Made by a program: the position numbers and the translations under genes | The notes under the pieces: generated by a model | Seen by the model: the letters and a program-made list of their open reading frames with translations, nothing else | Told to the model about the DNA's origin: nothing | The model's database searches: none | Part shown: piece by piece, positions 43,807 to 53,020 of the stretch | Layout of the letters: each line of letters begins with the position of its first letter | Position numbering within the stretch: position 1 is the stretch's first letter | Source: SbD1 sp039679945 | GTDB taxonomy: Bacteria; Desulfobacterota; Syntrophobacteria; Syntrophobacterales; Syntrophobacteraceae | DNA: 64,000 bases | NCBI GenBank assembly: GCA_039679945.1 | Contig: JBDKTY010000067.1 | Span: forward strand, 1-64,000 | Direction: 5' to 3'

Positions 43807-44194
43807 GATGAATCTCGTCTTGTCTGTACGGTAATGCCGTTGAAGGAGTGAGAATACGTCCCTCGCGGATAACGGTCATGCCGGTCGGGAGGCCGCCATC
43901 CGATTGCCTGAAGACTAATAATGACCGTGTCGGTTCTTCCCGGAGAGTACCACGGAGCACAGCGGAGGAGGATTACGAGGTCACTCGCAAGGAGCTATTC
44001 AAAACGTTTTCCCGCGATAACGAACCAAGGTCTTTTCAAGCCCAATATAGTCGAACACGAATTCGAAATCCAGGGAGGGGCGGGCAAAAAATGCATCTCA
44101 TCGCCGAGCTTTCGAGCTTGCACGACGCACCATCCCCGGCCCGGCTGCTTATTCTTCATCTCTGCTATTGAGAAAGCAGGGCCCGGGCCGCGGG

Positions 44195-44680
44195 CTATGG
44201 ATGATCAGGTGTACCAATGTTCGTGGACGTCAGTCGTTTCTCCAGGAATATCAGCGTGAGTCTGTCCGTTGCGGCCTCGGATGCGAACGGACAGTATCCA
44301 AGCTCGCGATAGAATCTTAGATTTCGCTCGCTACGTGATCCCGTGAACAACTCAAACCGTTCAGCCCGCCCGAAACGTGTTTCAATTTCTTTCATCAAAA
44401 GCGTACCAACGCCGCGGCCCTGAAAATCCGGATGGACGATAAGCCTTCCGATATGGCATGTTCCCTCTTTCATGACGGCCCTGACTGAACCAATGATCTT
44501 TCCATCAAAATAGACTTTCAGGAAGAACCAGCGGTCAAAGTCCTTTCGTATCTGATCAAGAGTCTGTGTCAGCGGCGGAATGGCGAAGTCATCGTAAATC
44601 GCTGCTTCGCTCTGATAAGCGAGTTTCTGAAGGTCCAGGATTTCCTTCGCATCTTCCAGGAATGCCTGCTCAGTTTTCAT
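44195..44680 (-). CDS. GNAT-family N-acetyltransferase
   Basis: 161-residue GNAT protein. Acetyl-CoA-binding motif VHPDFQGRGVGTLLMKEIE, preceded by a strand with CHIGRLI and followed by ELFTGSRSERNLRFYRELGY. It acetylates an amine on an unknown substrate. The ATG at 44680 has GAGGG 6 nt upstream. No operon partner. The 519-bp region between its start and the next gene (44681-45199) contains no clear gene, only the hairpin at 45036 and AT-rich sequence with short repeats of GGTCAC. Confidence 0.88.
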   Translation of the reverse strand: MKTEQAFLEDAKEILDLQKLAYQSEAAIYDDFAIPPLTQTLDQIRKDFDRWFFLKVYFDGKIIGSVRAVMKEGTCHIGRLIVHPDFQGRGVGTLLMKEIETRFGRAERFELFTGSRSERNLRFYRELGYCPFASEAATDRLTLIFLEKRLTSTNIGTPDHP

Positions 44681-45035
44681 ACAGATCCCTCTACGATCGG
44701 TCAAGCTCGCAACAGCTTCCGTCGCTAAACACGACGGACAGGTTTACCGGTGAATCATTTGATGACAATACAGACGCCTAATGATTCCAAAGCGTTAATT
44801 GGTAACCGTGCATCGGACAGATGATTCCATGGTTAGAAACAACTATGCGTGGTCGAAATTCCGACTGTGCATGATCATTGGTCACGGACCGTAATAGCAT
44901 AGTCGAAAATGGCTATAGTAACGAAAAATGGTCACCGTTGTTTGTGATCTTTATGAGCATTAGTAGGCTCTAAATTGGCAAGCGACATTTATAGCGTAAT
45001 GCCTTCGGCCTGATTTGAAGGAGGCGGCACGCGTC

Positions 45036-45065
45036 CCCGGAAACCGGGCTAGGCCGGTTTCCGGG
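45036..45065. other. Perfect 12-bp hairpin in leader of the PilB-like gene
   Basis: CCCGGAAACCGG and CCGGTTTCCGGG with a 6-nt loop GCTAGG. AAAAAGCCGTAGCGGCT follows, containing a second small stem (AGCCG/CGGCT). There is no T-run on the plus strand. It is about 135 bp upstream of the start at 45200 and could be an RNA regulatory structure or a processed repeat. Confidence 0.5.
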
Positions 45066-45199
45066 AAAAAGCCGTAGCGGCTCCCATCCATTTAATTTCC
45101 TTTAAGAAAGTAATTTCTTAATCCGATGTAGATGTTACACGGAGCGCATGGGTGTCTTTTCCACAGCGGGAAGAATTCTAAATAATCGGGGAAGTGCAA

Positions 45200-47134
45200 G
45201 TGGAGCATCACGAGATACTGAAATTGATGGGGAAACCCAACCTGGGCGAGGAGTCCGGCAAGGGCAGGGGCGAACAAACCGCCGAAATCTACATGCTTCT
45301 GCTCCATAAGGGGTTCCTTACGCCCGACCAGCTTAAGTACGCCGCAAGGGTACACTCCAAGCTATCAGGCAACCAGACTCTGCTCCAGGTACTGCAGGAA
45401 CTCAGGTTCATCACCCCCGAGCAGCTTGACGAAACGCTGGCCGCAAATCGACTGAATCTCAAAATCGGCGCTTTGCTGGTGGAACTCGGCCACATCACCA
45501 AGAACGAACTTGAAACCGCGATAAGCCTTCAGAAGGAAAGCACGACCCGGAAGACCATCGGTGAAATTCTGGTGGAAGGCGGTTTCCTCGAGGAGCGCAA
45601 GTTCCTGGAAGTACTCTCCTACCAGTTGGGACTTCCGTTTCACCAGCTCGAACTCTCTAAAATCGAGCCGAATCTTTTGCGAAGAGCCCCGGCAAGGTGG
45701 TACTCGCAGCACGGCTTTCTTCCCATCGGGGTTGCCAACGGCCGCGTGACCGTCGCCTTTCCCGATCCCCTGAACCGCGACAGCATCGACGCAGCCGAAA
45801 AAACGTTCGGCAAAATCATTCCCTCTATCTGCAGCAGGAGCGATTTCCGCGAAATAGTCGCGGCCCTGGAACGTGACGCCACAAACGCCAGGGCAAATGA
45901 GCCGGATGAAAAATCGGTCGTCAGTATAGTAAACTCCCTGATAGACGAGGCTGTCAAAAGCAAGACCAGTGACATCCACATCGAACCGACGCGCGACAAG
46001 GTCAGGGTCCGTTTCCGCATCGACGGGGTACTGGTCCAGCACCGGGACCTCCCGCCGGAAATGGGGCCGCCGCTTTCCAGCCGCCTGAAAATAATGTCCA
46101 AGTCCGACATCGCCGAGAGAAGAAGGCACCAGGGAGGCAGGATCCTTTTCGAGAATTCCAGGACGGGAACCACGCTGGACCTGCGTATCTCGTTTTTCGT
46201 GACCGTATGGGGCGAGACCATAGTAATCAGGCTCCTGAACACCAAGGCGCAGGTTCACGACCTCATGGAAATAGGGTTGTTTCCGAAGATCCTGGACCGA
46301 TTTCGCTTCGACGCACTCGACCTGCCGAGCGGCGTGATCATGGTCACCGGGCCGACCGGCTCGGGGAAAACCACCACCCTCTACAGCGCGATTAACTACC
46401 TGGAAAACGTCAACACATGCATCGTCACGGTGGAAGACCCGGTCGAATACCTGCTGGACGGCATCGCGCAATGTTCGATCGATCCCAAAATCAACCTCAC
46501 TTTCGAGGAAAGCCTCAGGCACGTCGTCAGGCAGGACCCCGACATCATAGTAATCGGGGAGGTGCGCGATCAGTTCTCGGCCGAGACATGCATACAGGCA
46601 TCCCTCACGGGCCATAAGGTCCTCACCACCTTCCATACCGAAGACAGCATCGGGTGCCTGATCCGGCTCCTGAACATGAACATCGAACCATTTCTCATCT
46701 CCTCCACGGTGGTGGGCGTGGTGGCGCAGAGGCTTCTCAGGAAGATCTGTCCGCATTGCGCCGAACCCTACGTCCCGAAGGCGCCAGAGCTTTACCGGCT
46801 CGGATACACGGCGGCGGACATCAAGGGCGCCAAATTCAGATTGGGACGGGGATGCGGCGAGTGCCGCTTCACGGGCTACAAAGGCAGGCTGGGAGCATTT
46901 GAACTCCTCGTGCTGAACGAACCGGTGAAGGATGCCGTGCTCACGAAGAAAACATCCTATGAAGTCAGACGAATCAGTATGGACACCTCCGGATTGGTGA
47001 CTCTGCTCGAGGATGGAATCATGAAGGCGGTTAACGGCACGACATCCCTCCAGGAGGTATTCCGGTCCCTGCCGCGCGTCGTAAAACCACGGCCTATCGC
47101 GGAACTCCGCAGACTGTTAGGAACAGAACAATGA
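45200..47134 (+). CDS. GspE/PilB-type secretion or pilus ATPase
   Basis: 644 residues. The N-terminal part has two repeats of the T2SSE N-like helical domain (LLLHKGFLTPDQLKYA; LLVELGHITKNELETA and GEILVEGGFLEERKFLEVLS), then the ATPase core with VTGPTGSGKTTTLYSAI (Walker A), VEDPVEYLL (Asp box), GEVRDQFSAETCIQASLTGH (Walker B/His box). The four-Cys zinc motif CPHC ... CGEC is near residue 530. It powers pilus extension or type II secretion. GTG at 45200 is chosen for GGGGA 7 nt upstream. It overlaps the HDOD gene by ATGA. No pilin genes are near. Confidence 0.93.
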   Translation: MEHHEILKLMGKPNLGEESGKGRGEQTAEIYMLLLHKGFLTPDQLKYAARVHSKLSGNQTLLQVLQELRFITPEQLDETLAANRLNLKIGALLVELGHITKNELETAISLQKESTTRKTIGEILVEGGFLEERKFLEVLSYQLGLPFHQLELSKIEPNLLRRAPARWYSQHGFLPIGVANGRVTVAFPDPLNRDSIDAAEKTFGKIIPSICSRSDFREIVAALERDATNARANEPDEKSVVSIVNSLIDEAVKSKTSDIHIEPTRDKVRVRFRIDGVLVQHRDLPPEMGPPLSSRLKIMSKSDIAERRRHQGGRILFENSRTGTTLDLRISFFVTVWGETIVIRLLNTKAQVHDLMEIGLFPKILDRFRFDALDLPSGVIMVTGPTGSGKTTTLYSAINYLENVNTCIVTVEDPVEYLLDGIAQCSIDPKINLTFEESLRHVVRQDPDIIVIGEVRDQFSAETCIQASLTGHKVLTTFHTEDSIGCLIRLLNMNIEPFLISSTVVGVVAQRLLRKICPHCAEPYVPKAPELYRLGYTAADIKGAKFRLGRGCGECRFTGYKGRLGAFELLVLNEPVKDAVLTKKTSYEVRRISMDTSGLVTLLEDGIMKAVNGTTSLQEVFRSLPRVVKPRPIAELRRLLGTEQ

Positions 47135-47988
47135 GCCATGAGAAAAGCACGCAATCGCTGTTGGACATAGTCAAGGAGTACGCCTCCTCCGAAAAACTCG
47201 CCCTCCCGGTATTTCCCTCCGTCGCGAACCAGCTTCAACAGGTGATGGCGGATACCGAGGTGCCGATCGAACAGATAGCCGAAATAATCGGCCGGGACCA
47301 GGCACTGACCAGCCAGATCCTCAAGATGGCCAACTCCGCCTTCTTTTCCGGGCTGAACCGGGTGCGCACCATTCGCGAGGCGCTCCTGCGCATGGGTACG
47401 AACCAGGTTTTCAACTGCCTGATCGTGAGCGCTCAGAAGGACCTCTACAAATCCAAAAACGCAATCATCGACGGCTATCTCGTGACCTTATGGAAACACG
47501 CCCTGGCAACGGCCATGGGGACTAAATGGCTGTTGAAGAAAACGGGCTACGCGGAACTGGCGGAAGAAGGATTCCTCGCGGGGTTGCTTCACGACATCGG
47601 AAAACTGCTGCTGCTCAGGGTACTCGAGAACCTGAACTCCGAAAACGCGGAACTCAAGTTCTCGAATGAATTCATTACCGAAATCCTCGACTCGATGCAC
47701 GTCGAACAGGGCTATAATCTCATGGAGGAATGGAGCATTCCGCCCATCTATTGCGGCATAGTCCGTGACCATCACACCGAGGATTTCGACAGCTCGGATG
47801 TCCAGCTTCTGGCGGTGAGAATCGCCAACCAGTTGTGCCGCAAGGTGAGCATCAGCCTGCACCCGGAGAATAATATCGTCCCGGCCACCCTCCCCGAAGT
47901 CCATGCGCTGGGCATCAGGGAAATCATCCTGGCCGAAATGGAGATTGTACTGGAAGACGCCATGGATTCGGAACTGGTGGGGAAGTGA
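47131..47988 (+). CDS. HDOD-domain signalling protein
   Basis: 285 residues. The HDOD domain spans most of the protein: LPVFPSVANQLQQVMAD, IGRDQALTSQILKMANSAFF, and the remnant HD-like motif GLLHDIGKLLLLRVL. HDOD proteins are regulatory relatives of HD-GYP phosphodiesterases; here an HD pair is present in LLHDIGK, but the GYP part is absent. It is translationally coupled to the PilB-like ATPase (ATGA), so it probably helps control that motor or links it to c-di-GMP-type signalling (inference). Confidence 0.9.
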   Translation: MSHEKSTQSLLDIVKEYASSEKLALPVFPSVANQLQQVMADTEVPIEQIAEIIGRDQALTSQILKMANSAFFSGLNRVRTIREALLRMGTNQVFNCLIVSAQKDLYKSKNAIIDGYLVTLWKHALATAMGTKWLLKKTGYAELAEEGFLAGLLHDIGKLLLLRVLENLNSENAELKFSNEFITEILDSMHVEQGYNLMEEWSIPPIYCGIVRDHHTEDFDSSDVQLLAVRIANQLCRKVSISLHPENNIVPATLPEVHALGIREIILAEMEIVLEDAMDSELVGK

Positions 47989-48057
47989 GGCGGGGCAGGC
48001 TCGCCAGGCGCCCGCCCCCCCCGTTCATACCGGGCTATTGAAGCATGAACGGGAGTG

Positions 48058-48180
48058 ATACGGAGTTGCGTTCAAGATGAGTCTATCCCTAAATTGAAGA
48101 TGCCGTTCAGAATTGACCCGTTCTACCCTTCGATACCTCGGGGCGAACGGGGGTATATCCTCTTGAACGCCAATTAGTAT
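48058..48180. repeat. 123-bp MITE-like palindromic element, copy 2
   Basis: Nearly identical to 11356-11478, with the same ends (ATACGG ... TTAGTAT), the same GCGTTCAAGA/TCTTGAACGC arms and the inner stem CCCGTTC/GAACGGG (48117-48123, 48145-48151). A separate hairpin CCGTTCAT/ATGAACGG lies just before it (48021-48051). The 473-bp gap 47989-48461 carries this, the core copy at 48382 and no gene. Confidence 0.78.
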
Positions 48181-48381
48181 GAGTACCCGGTTACTCAAAA
48201 AAAGCTCATTTCGCTGCGTCATGAGCATTATTCAGGAAACGGACTCCACGCCCCCTTGCTTCGATAACTCCCGAAAAACCTGATCCACGTGCCGTGGAAA
48301 ATGTGATCTCTCATTACACCCGTTCATGCTTCGGCGCTCTCGGGAAACAGTTCCCTCCCTCGGAATATAGAAGCGCTTATT

Positions 48382-48420
48382 CCCGTTCGCCCCGAGCAGG
48401 GTATCGAAAGGGAGAACGGG
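48382..48420. repeat. Core copy of the dispersed repeat, reverse orientation
   Basis: CCCGTTC (48382-48388) and GAACGGG (48414-48420) around GCCCCGAGCAGGGTATCGAA. This is the reverse complement of the core inside the 123-bp elements, with a 3-4 bp insertion, and it lacks the outer arms. Same right flank (GGGCCAGT) as at 38372. Confidence 0.6.
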
Positions 48421-48461
48421 CCAGTCCCCCCCCGGCCCAGGCGTATCCCCGGCGAAAGCCG

Positions 48462-49751
48462 CTAGTGCTTGAACGCCCGCTGCCCGGTCAGCACCATCGT
48501 GACATCGGCCTCGTTGCAGGCATCGATCACTTCCCAGTCACGCATGGACCCGCCAGGCTGGACCACCGCCGATATGCCCTGCCGGATTCCGACGTCCACG
48601 CCGTCCCGGAACGGGAAGAACGCATCGGACACCATGGAGGCGCCTTTCAAGCCGGCCTTGGCCCCGGCGGTCAAAGCGTCGATCTCCTCTTTCTCCTCCT
48701 TCGGACGCTCCCCCTTCTCTATCGCAAGCTCAAGCTCCTTGTAAGGCAGCCCGTATTTGTCAAAGCAGACCGCATCGGCGTATTTCTGGTAGGCCTTGTA
48801 TACGGCGATCTCCGCGACTCCCACCCGGTCCTGCTCGCCCGTGCCGATCCCCACCGTGCATTCATCCTTCACGTACAGAACGGAATTGGACGTAACTCCC
48901 TGTTCGACAAACCATCCGAACAGCAGATCGGCCATCTCCTTTTCACTCGGCTGACGCCGGATCTTGTGGATCTTGTCCTTGTAAGAGGACTCGGCCAGTT
49001 TGAAGTCTTCCGGTCCCTTTATCTTGTTGAGCGCGGACTGCTGCACGATCAGTCCGCCATCGATCAACGACTTGAAGTCCACGAATCGCTGGTTGATGTA
49101 ATCGGCGAGCCGGTCCATCCTGGAGACCTGGATGATGCGAAGACTAGGCCTCTTTTTGAGAATGGCCAGGGAACCCTCGGCATAGTCGGGGGCGGCCACG
49201 ACCTCGAGGTAATTTTCGGATATCAGTTCGGCTGTCGTTTTGTCCACCGGACGGTTCAGCACGAGGCAGCCACCGAACGCCGCGATACGGTCGGCCCGGT
49301 TTGCGCGGTGGTATGCATCGGCAAGACTTTTTCCGTAAGCCGCCCCGCAGGGATTGTTGTGTTTGAGGATGACGGCGGCCGGTTTTTGCATCAGATACTT
49401 AATGATATTCAGACCGTTGTCGAGGTCCGTCAGGTTGATTTTTCCCGGATGCTTTCCTTCCTGCGGCATATCCTCTTCCCGGATGGCGCTGACAAGGCCC
49501 TTCCCCGGATCAATGAACCCGCAGCCTCCAAGGGTCAGATTTCCGGACACCATCTCGTATAACGCGGCCTCCTGCCCCGGGTTTTCGCCGTATCGCAGCC
49601 CTTTTTCAATCAGCTCACCGGTTTTACCGTCCGGGAATTTCCATGATCTCTTACGATAGACCAATTCCTGGTCTCCGAAGGTGATTCGAAGCGAATCCGG
49701 GAAATGGTCCTCCATAACTGTACGGTACATTTTCTTGAGATCCTCGGCCAT
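48462..49751 (-). CDS. AICAR formyltransferase domain protein (PurH without IMP cyclohydrolase domain)
   Basis: 429 residues matching only the AICAR transformylase half of PurH: LRYGENPGQEAALYEM, KHNNPCGAAYG, MVSDAFFPFRDGVD, VVQPGGSMRD and TMVLTGQRAFKH. It transfers the formyl group in the penultimate step of purine synthesis. The N-terminal IMP cyclohydrolase (MGS-like) domain of normal bifunctional PurH is absent, so ring closure must be done by another protein. The ATG at 49751 has GGAGG a few bases upstream; the open frame continues further up without matching residues. It is divergent from the MetE-like gene. Confidence 0.9.
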   Translation of the reverse strand: MAEDLKKMYRTVMEDHFPDSLRITFGDQELVYRKRSWKFPDGKTGELIEKGLRYGENPGQEAALYEMVSGNLTLGGCGFIDPGKGLVSAIREEDMPQEGKHPGKINLTDLDNGLNIIKYLMQKPAAVILKHNNPCGAAYGKSLADAYHRANRADRIAAFGGCLVLNRPVDKTTAELISENYLEVVAAPDYAEGSLAILKKRPSLRIIQVSRMDRLADYINQRFVDFKSLIDGGLIVQQSALNKIKGPEDFKLAESSYKDKIHKIRRQPSEKEMADLLFGWFVEQGVTSNSVLYVKDECTVGIGTGEQDRVGVAEIAVYKAYQKYADAVCFDKYGLPYKELELAIEKGERPKEEKEEIDALTAGAKAGLKGASMVSDAFFPFRDGVDVGIRQGISAVVQPGGSMRDWEVIDACNEADVTMVLTGQRAFKH

Positions 49752-49914
49752 CATCTCCTCCATTGGGTGGTTTAATACCCGCATTACTAGAACAGCCGAC
49801 GGCCTGAAATCAAATAAAACTTGCTCCCGGCGGCGATCGGGTAAATAATTCATGCTTCATAGCGTCTCGGGATATGAGGACTCACGCGGTTCCAACGGGC
49901 GAAAGGAGCATTCG

Positions 49915-50979
49915 ATGAGAGACTTCGAGGGGCTTGCATCGGCAACGCTGATCGCCAGCATGCCTCATAAGGACCGGGCAAAAGCAATCGAACTCGTTAT
50001 GCGCTCCACGCCCCGGATTCCCGTCTGGCCTCAATTGACCTCCTACCCCGCCGAACAGATGATGGCCCAGTACATCGAGGGGCTCCCTGGGCTGGTGGAG
50101 GAAGAGGGCCGCACTCTCGTCCGCGCGGATACCCCGGAATTCGACGAGGCGACCTACTCGTTTTATGAAGAGTACCTTGCCGTGGAAGACGGCTCTCTGG
50201 GCGTGGAAAATTCACGATTCGCGATGGGCCCGGAAACCGGGGCATCCCTGCGCCAGTTCCTGGAAACGCTTGAGGGCTCATCCGCGCCTCCGCGCGCGGT
50301 CAAGGGCCAGGTAATCGGTCCCTTTACCCTGCTCTCGGGACTCAAGGACCAGGATGGCCGCGCTCTTCTTTTTGACGAACGATTCCAGGACATCGTACCC
50401 AAGCTTCTCGCCTACAAGTCCAAATGGCAGATCGAGATGCTCAAGAGGTTCGGGGTCCCCGTCATTATTTTTTTGGATGAACCGGGACTCGCCGGCTTCG
50501 GGTCCTCGGCCTTCATCACCATTTCCGCGGAGCTTATTCAACAGCTCCTGGCGGAAGTCGTCGAGGTGATTCATTCGGCGGAGGGACTGGCCGGAATTCA
50601 CGTGTGCGCGAATACGGACTGGCAACTGGCCTTTAAATCCGGGTTCGATATCATCAACTTTGACGCGCACACCTATTTTGACAAGTTCATGATTTATAGG
50701 GAGGAATGCCTCGATTTTCTGGCCCGTGGAGGCAACCTTGCCTGGGGCATAGTTCCCACGCTCGACCAGGACGCACTGGCGGTCGAAACAGTGGAGAGCC
50801 TTGCCCTGACATGGTCCGCCCAGGTAGCCGAGCTTGCCTCGGGAGATATGCCCGCCGGGAAGATTGTTTCTCAGTCGCTTCTTACCCCAAGTTGCGGCTG
50901 CGGCAGCCTGCCCGAGGCTTCCGCCGAGAAGGTGCTCGATCTGCTGAGCGGCCTTGCCGAAAGGTTTGAGGCTAAATAG
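49915..50979 (+). CDS. MetE C-terminal-like (core) methyltransferase
   Basis: 354 residues resembling only the catalytic C-terminal half of cobalamin-independent methionine synthase, or the related UROD-type methyltransferases. GIHVCANTDW supplies the His-x-Cys zinc ligands and LTPSCGCGSLP the last Cys. KGQVIGPFTLL and IFLDEPGLAGF are further family motifs (Glu/Asp at the active site). Full MetE is about 750 residues, so the folate-binding half is missing. Such short forms in anaerobes may take methyl groups from a corrinoid protein (known for some core MetE; inference here). AAAGGAG precedes the ATG. Confidence 0.85.
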   Translation: MRDFEGLASATLIASMPHKDRAKAIELVMRSTPRIPVWPQLTSYPAEQMMAQYIEGLPGLVEEEGRTLVRADTPEFDEATYSFYEEYLAVEDGSLGVENSRFAMGPETGASLRQFLETLEGSSAPPRAVKGQVIGPFTLLSGLKDQDGRALLFDERFQDIVPKLLAYKSKWQIEMLKRFGVPVIIFLDEPGLAGFGSSAFITISAELIQQLLAEVVEVIHSAEGLAGIHVCANTDWQLAFKSGFDIINFDAHTYFDKFMIYREECLDFLARGGNLAWGIVPTLDQDALAVETVESLALTWSAQVAELASGDMPAGKIVSQSLLTPSCGCGSLPEASAEKVLDLLSGLAERFEAK

Positions 50980-51049
50980 AACCGTCCATGGATGGGCCCG
51001 CACCGGGGAGCTTGAAGGGTGATCACTCAATGGCCGTTCGCCTTGAGTG

Positions 51050-51148
51050 GAGTAAACCCCGCATGCGCGTGGCGAGGGCCTTAAGGTGACCGTGTTGAAG
51101 GCGAGCGCTCCTGGCGCGTTATACCCTTCGGTTCCCCGGGACGAAGGG
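51050..51148. repeat. Degenerate repeat remnant
   Basis: Contains AAACCCCGCATGCGCGTG (shared with 32655-32775) and a diverged core (TACCCTTCGGTTCCCCGGGA, then CGAAGGGG). It lies in the 311-bp gap 50980-51290, in which no gene was found. Confidence 0.45.
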
Positions 51149-51290
51149 GTCATTGAGTGATCGTCGGCAGGCCCGAAAGCCCGCCCCTCACACTGCGGGG
51201 GAGGTTGCCCCTGTGTTTTGCCTGGTCTTGCCATGCGAATGCGGGGCTTATTATGCTCGGCATGAACGGGCGCGCGCGTGGGGGTGGTGC

Positions 51291-51521
51291 TCACTCACCC
51301 AGATCCCTGAGCCCGAGGTTTTCACGCTCCGCTTCGAGAATTTCGGCGACGTCGGTTTCACAGCCGGGCGCCATGGCAATGCTCACCAGCCCGAGGGCGG
51401 AATCGACGGTGGATACCACTCCGATTCCGGGATAAGCCTCTATGATGAACCGCAGGTAGTGGATCTGGTAAGGGTCGATCAAATATTGGCGCACAATGCA
51501 ATTGTCCGGGGGCGGTCCCAA
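51291..51521 (-). CDS. DUF4911-type small protein
   Basis: 76 residues; pattern YLIDPYQIHYLRFIIEAYPG ... VSTVDSALGLVSIAMAPG matches the small DUF4911 proteins of deltaproteobacteria as I remember them. Fold suggests a ferredoxin-like domain; no function is known. The start is TTG at 51521, with AAAGGAG 7 nt upstream and no ATG available. It is divergent from the secreted protein at 51620. Confidence 0.68.
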   Translation of the reverse strand: MGPPPDNCIVRQYLIDPYQIHYLRFIIEAYPGIGVVSTVDSALGLVSIAMAPGCETDVAEILEAERENLGLRDLGE

Positions 51522-51619
51522 AATTTTTCTCCTTTATTTGCGTTCGTTGCTATGATAGCAGACAACCGTTCAGAATACGAAACTTCAGCGGAAACCGCCA
51601 AGTTGGAGGATTTTCGACA

Positions 51620-53020
51620 ATGCTAACGAACCCGGCACGGTTTCGAATCGTTCTGTTCCTTGTTTTCCTTGCCGTCTTTTTCCCGTTTCACGGGGACACA
51701 TCCGGCGTGGCCCTCGCCCAGTCACCGGGAAAATCCATCCCCATCTTCAGCCAGGGACAGGCGGTTGACGATCCCCAGGACAGCGCGAAAAGCCAGCAGC
51801 AGGCGGTCCAGGACTTTATGGCCCAGGCCGTCATGCAGGCAGTCGGAAAATACCTGAGTCCGACGCAGATGGGCACACAATTTTCCGCGCTCCAGAAACA
51901 AATTCTCGCGCATCCTCAAAAGTACATAGACTCATACCAGGTCTTTAGCCAGACACAGACGGGCGGGCTCTATCGTGTGACAGGCCAGGTATCGGTATCG
52001 ATCGACGTGCTGCGCAAGGATCTGGAGGAAGCGGGCTTTCCCATAACGGAAACAGCCCGGGCGCAGGCGCCCGTGAAGGATGCTTCCAATCCACCGGCCT
52101 CCGGGGATAAACCCCAGGCGCCCGAAAGCACGGGCGAAACCGCGGCCGAAACCCGGGTGGCAAAGACGAACGAAGCGCCCAAGACCTCCGCGACCCGCGG
52201 ACTCTCGGTCACCAAGAAAGAAATTCTCTGGGTGGTTTGCGAGAAGTGGGAACAGGACTGGGTGATACCAGCAAACAAACGGGACGCGCAGTCTCTATTC
52301 GCTCAGAGCATAAAACGGGAGCTTGACGACTACGATTACTCCCTCCTCTACGCGGAACCGGGTTCGGTGAAGGTGGACTATACCGGCAACATCCCACTGT
52401 CCCAGGTTGCCGCGCTTGCCCAAAGCCTTGGTGTCCAGCAGGCGGTTGTCGGAGCCGTGGCGCTGAAGCAGGAACGCAACAGGCCCGCAAAGCTTCAGAT
52501 AAGCCTCCGCGTGCTGAAGGTGGCGGCAGGGAAAACCGAGGGGAACATCACCAGGGAACTGGGCATGGAGGAACTCTCCAACCAGGATGGAGCCTCTGAG
52601 CTTGCTTCCTGGGTGGCGCCCCAGTTGAACAGCCTCCTCGGAGCCGGTGAGCGCGAGCAAAAGGTCTCTTCCCCCGACGCCCCGGCCGGGCAGGCGGAAC
52701 CCGCCACCACGGCGGCGCGGCAGGAAGGCCCCGCCCGCTGGACGATCAGCCTCCCCTCGGCCCAGTACGGGTACTGGAAAGAGGTGGAACGGGCGCTTCG
52801 CGAACAGTTCAAGAGCATGCAGGTGACGAGCCTCGAGATGGGCGCCGCGGAAGGGACCGTGCGACTCGATGGGGTGGACGGCAGCTTTATCTCCAGGATG
52901 AACGGCACATCACTTCCGAGCGGAGCACTGGTCCGCATAGATTCCTATTCGGCGGAGACGCGGGAGATAAAGGTATCCTTCACGCCTCCCGGAGCAGTGA
53001 AGGCTGAGCCCAAACAATGA
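51620..53020 (+). CDS. Exported protein of unknown function
   Basis: 466 residues. A signal peptide (RFRIVLFLVFLAVFFPFHG ... VALAQS) is followed by a Gln/Ala-rich helix (SQQQAVQDFMAQAVMQAVG), a segment reminiscent of flagellar or lipoprotein assembly factors (YQVFSQTQTGGLYRVTGQVS), a Pro/Ala-rich linker (residues about 150-190) and a C-terminal region with two alpha/beta segments. I do not recognise the family. GGAGG lies 9 nt before the ATG. It overlaps the next gene by ATGA. Confidence 0.8.
   Translation: MLTNPARFRIVLFLVFLAVFFPFHGDTSGVALAQSPGKSIPIFSQGQAVDDPQDSAKSQQQAVQDFMAQAVMQAVGKYLSPTQMGTQFSALQKQILAHPQKYIDSYQVFSQTQTGGLYRVTGQVSVSIDVLRKDLEEAGFPITETARAQAPVKDASNPPASGDKPQAPESTGETAAETRVAKTNEAPKTSATRGLSVTKKEILWVVCEKWEQDWVIPANKRDAQSLFAQSIKRELDDYDYSLLYAEPGSVKVDYTGNIPLSQVAALAQSLGVQQAVVGAVALKQERNRPAKLQISLRVLKVAAGKTEGNITRELGMEELSNQDGASELASWVAPQLNSLLGAGEREQKVSSPDAPAGQAEPATTAARQEGPARWTISLPSAQYGYWKEVERALREQFKSMQVTSLEMGAAEGTVRLDGVDGSFISRMNGTSLPSGALVRIDSYSAETREIKVSFTPPGAVKAEPKQ

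Noticed and set aside
42851..43960. Long minus-strand frame over pyrF and the following gap
   Set aside because: Antisense to pyrF; composition is not protein-like. The short membrane peptide at 43708-43806 is in a different frame.
43848..44171. Plus-strand frame in the gap after pyrF
   Set aside because: Low-quality composition and no start signal.
45000..45190. c-di-GMP (GEMM) riboswitch upstream of the PilB-like gene
   Set aside because: The conserved GEMM core sequence is not present; only a plain hairpin is visible.
45365..46756. Long open frame antisense to the PilB-like gene
   Set aside because: Same reason; the plus-strand protein has all ATPase motifs.
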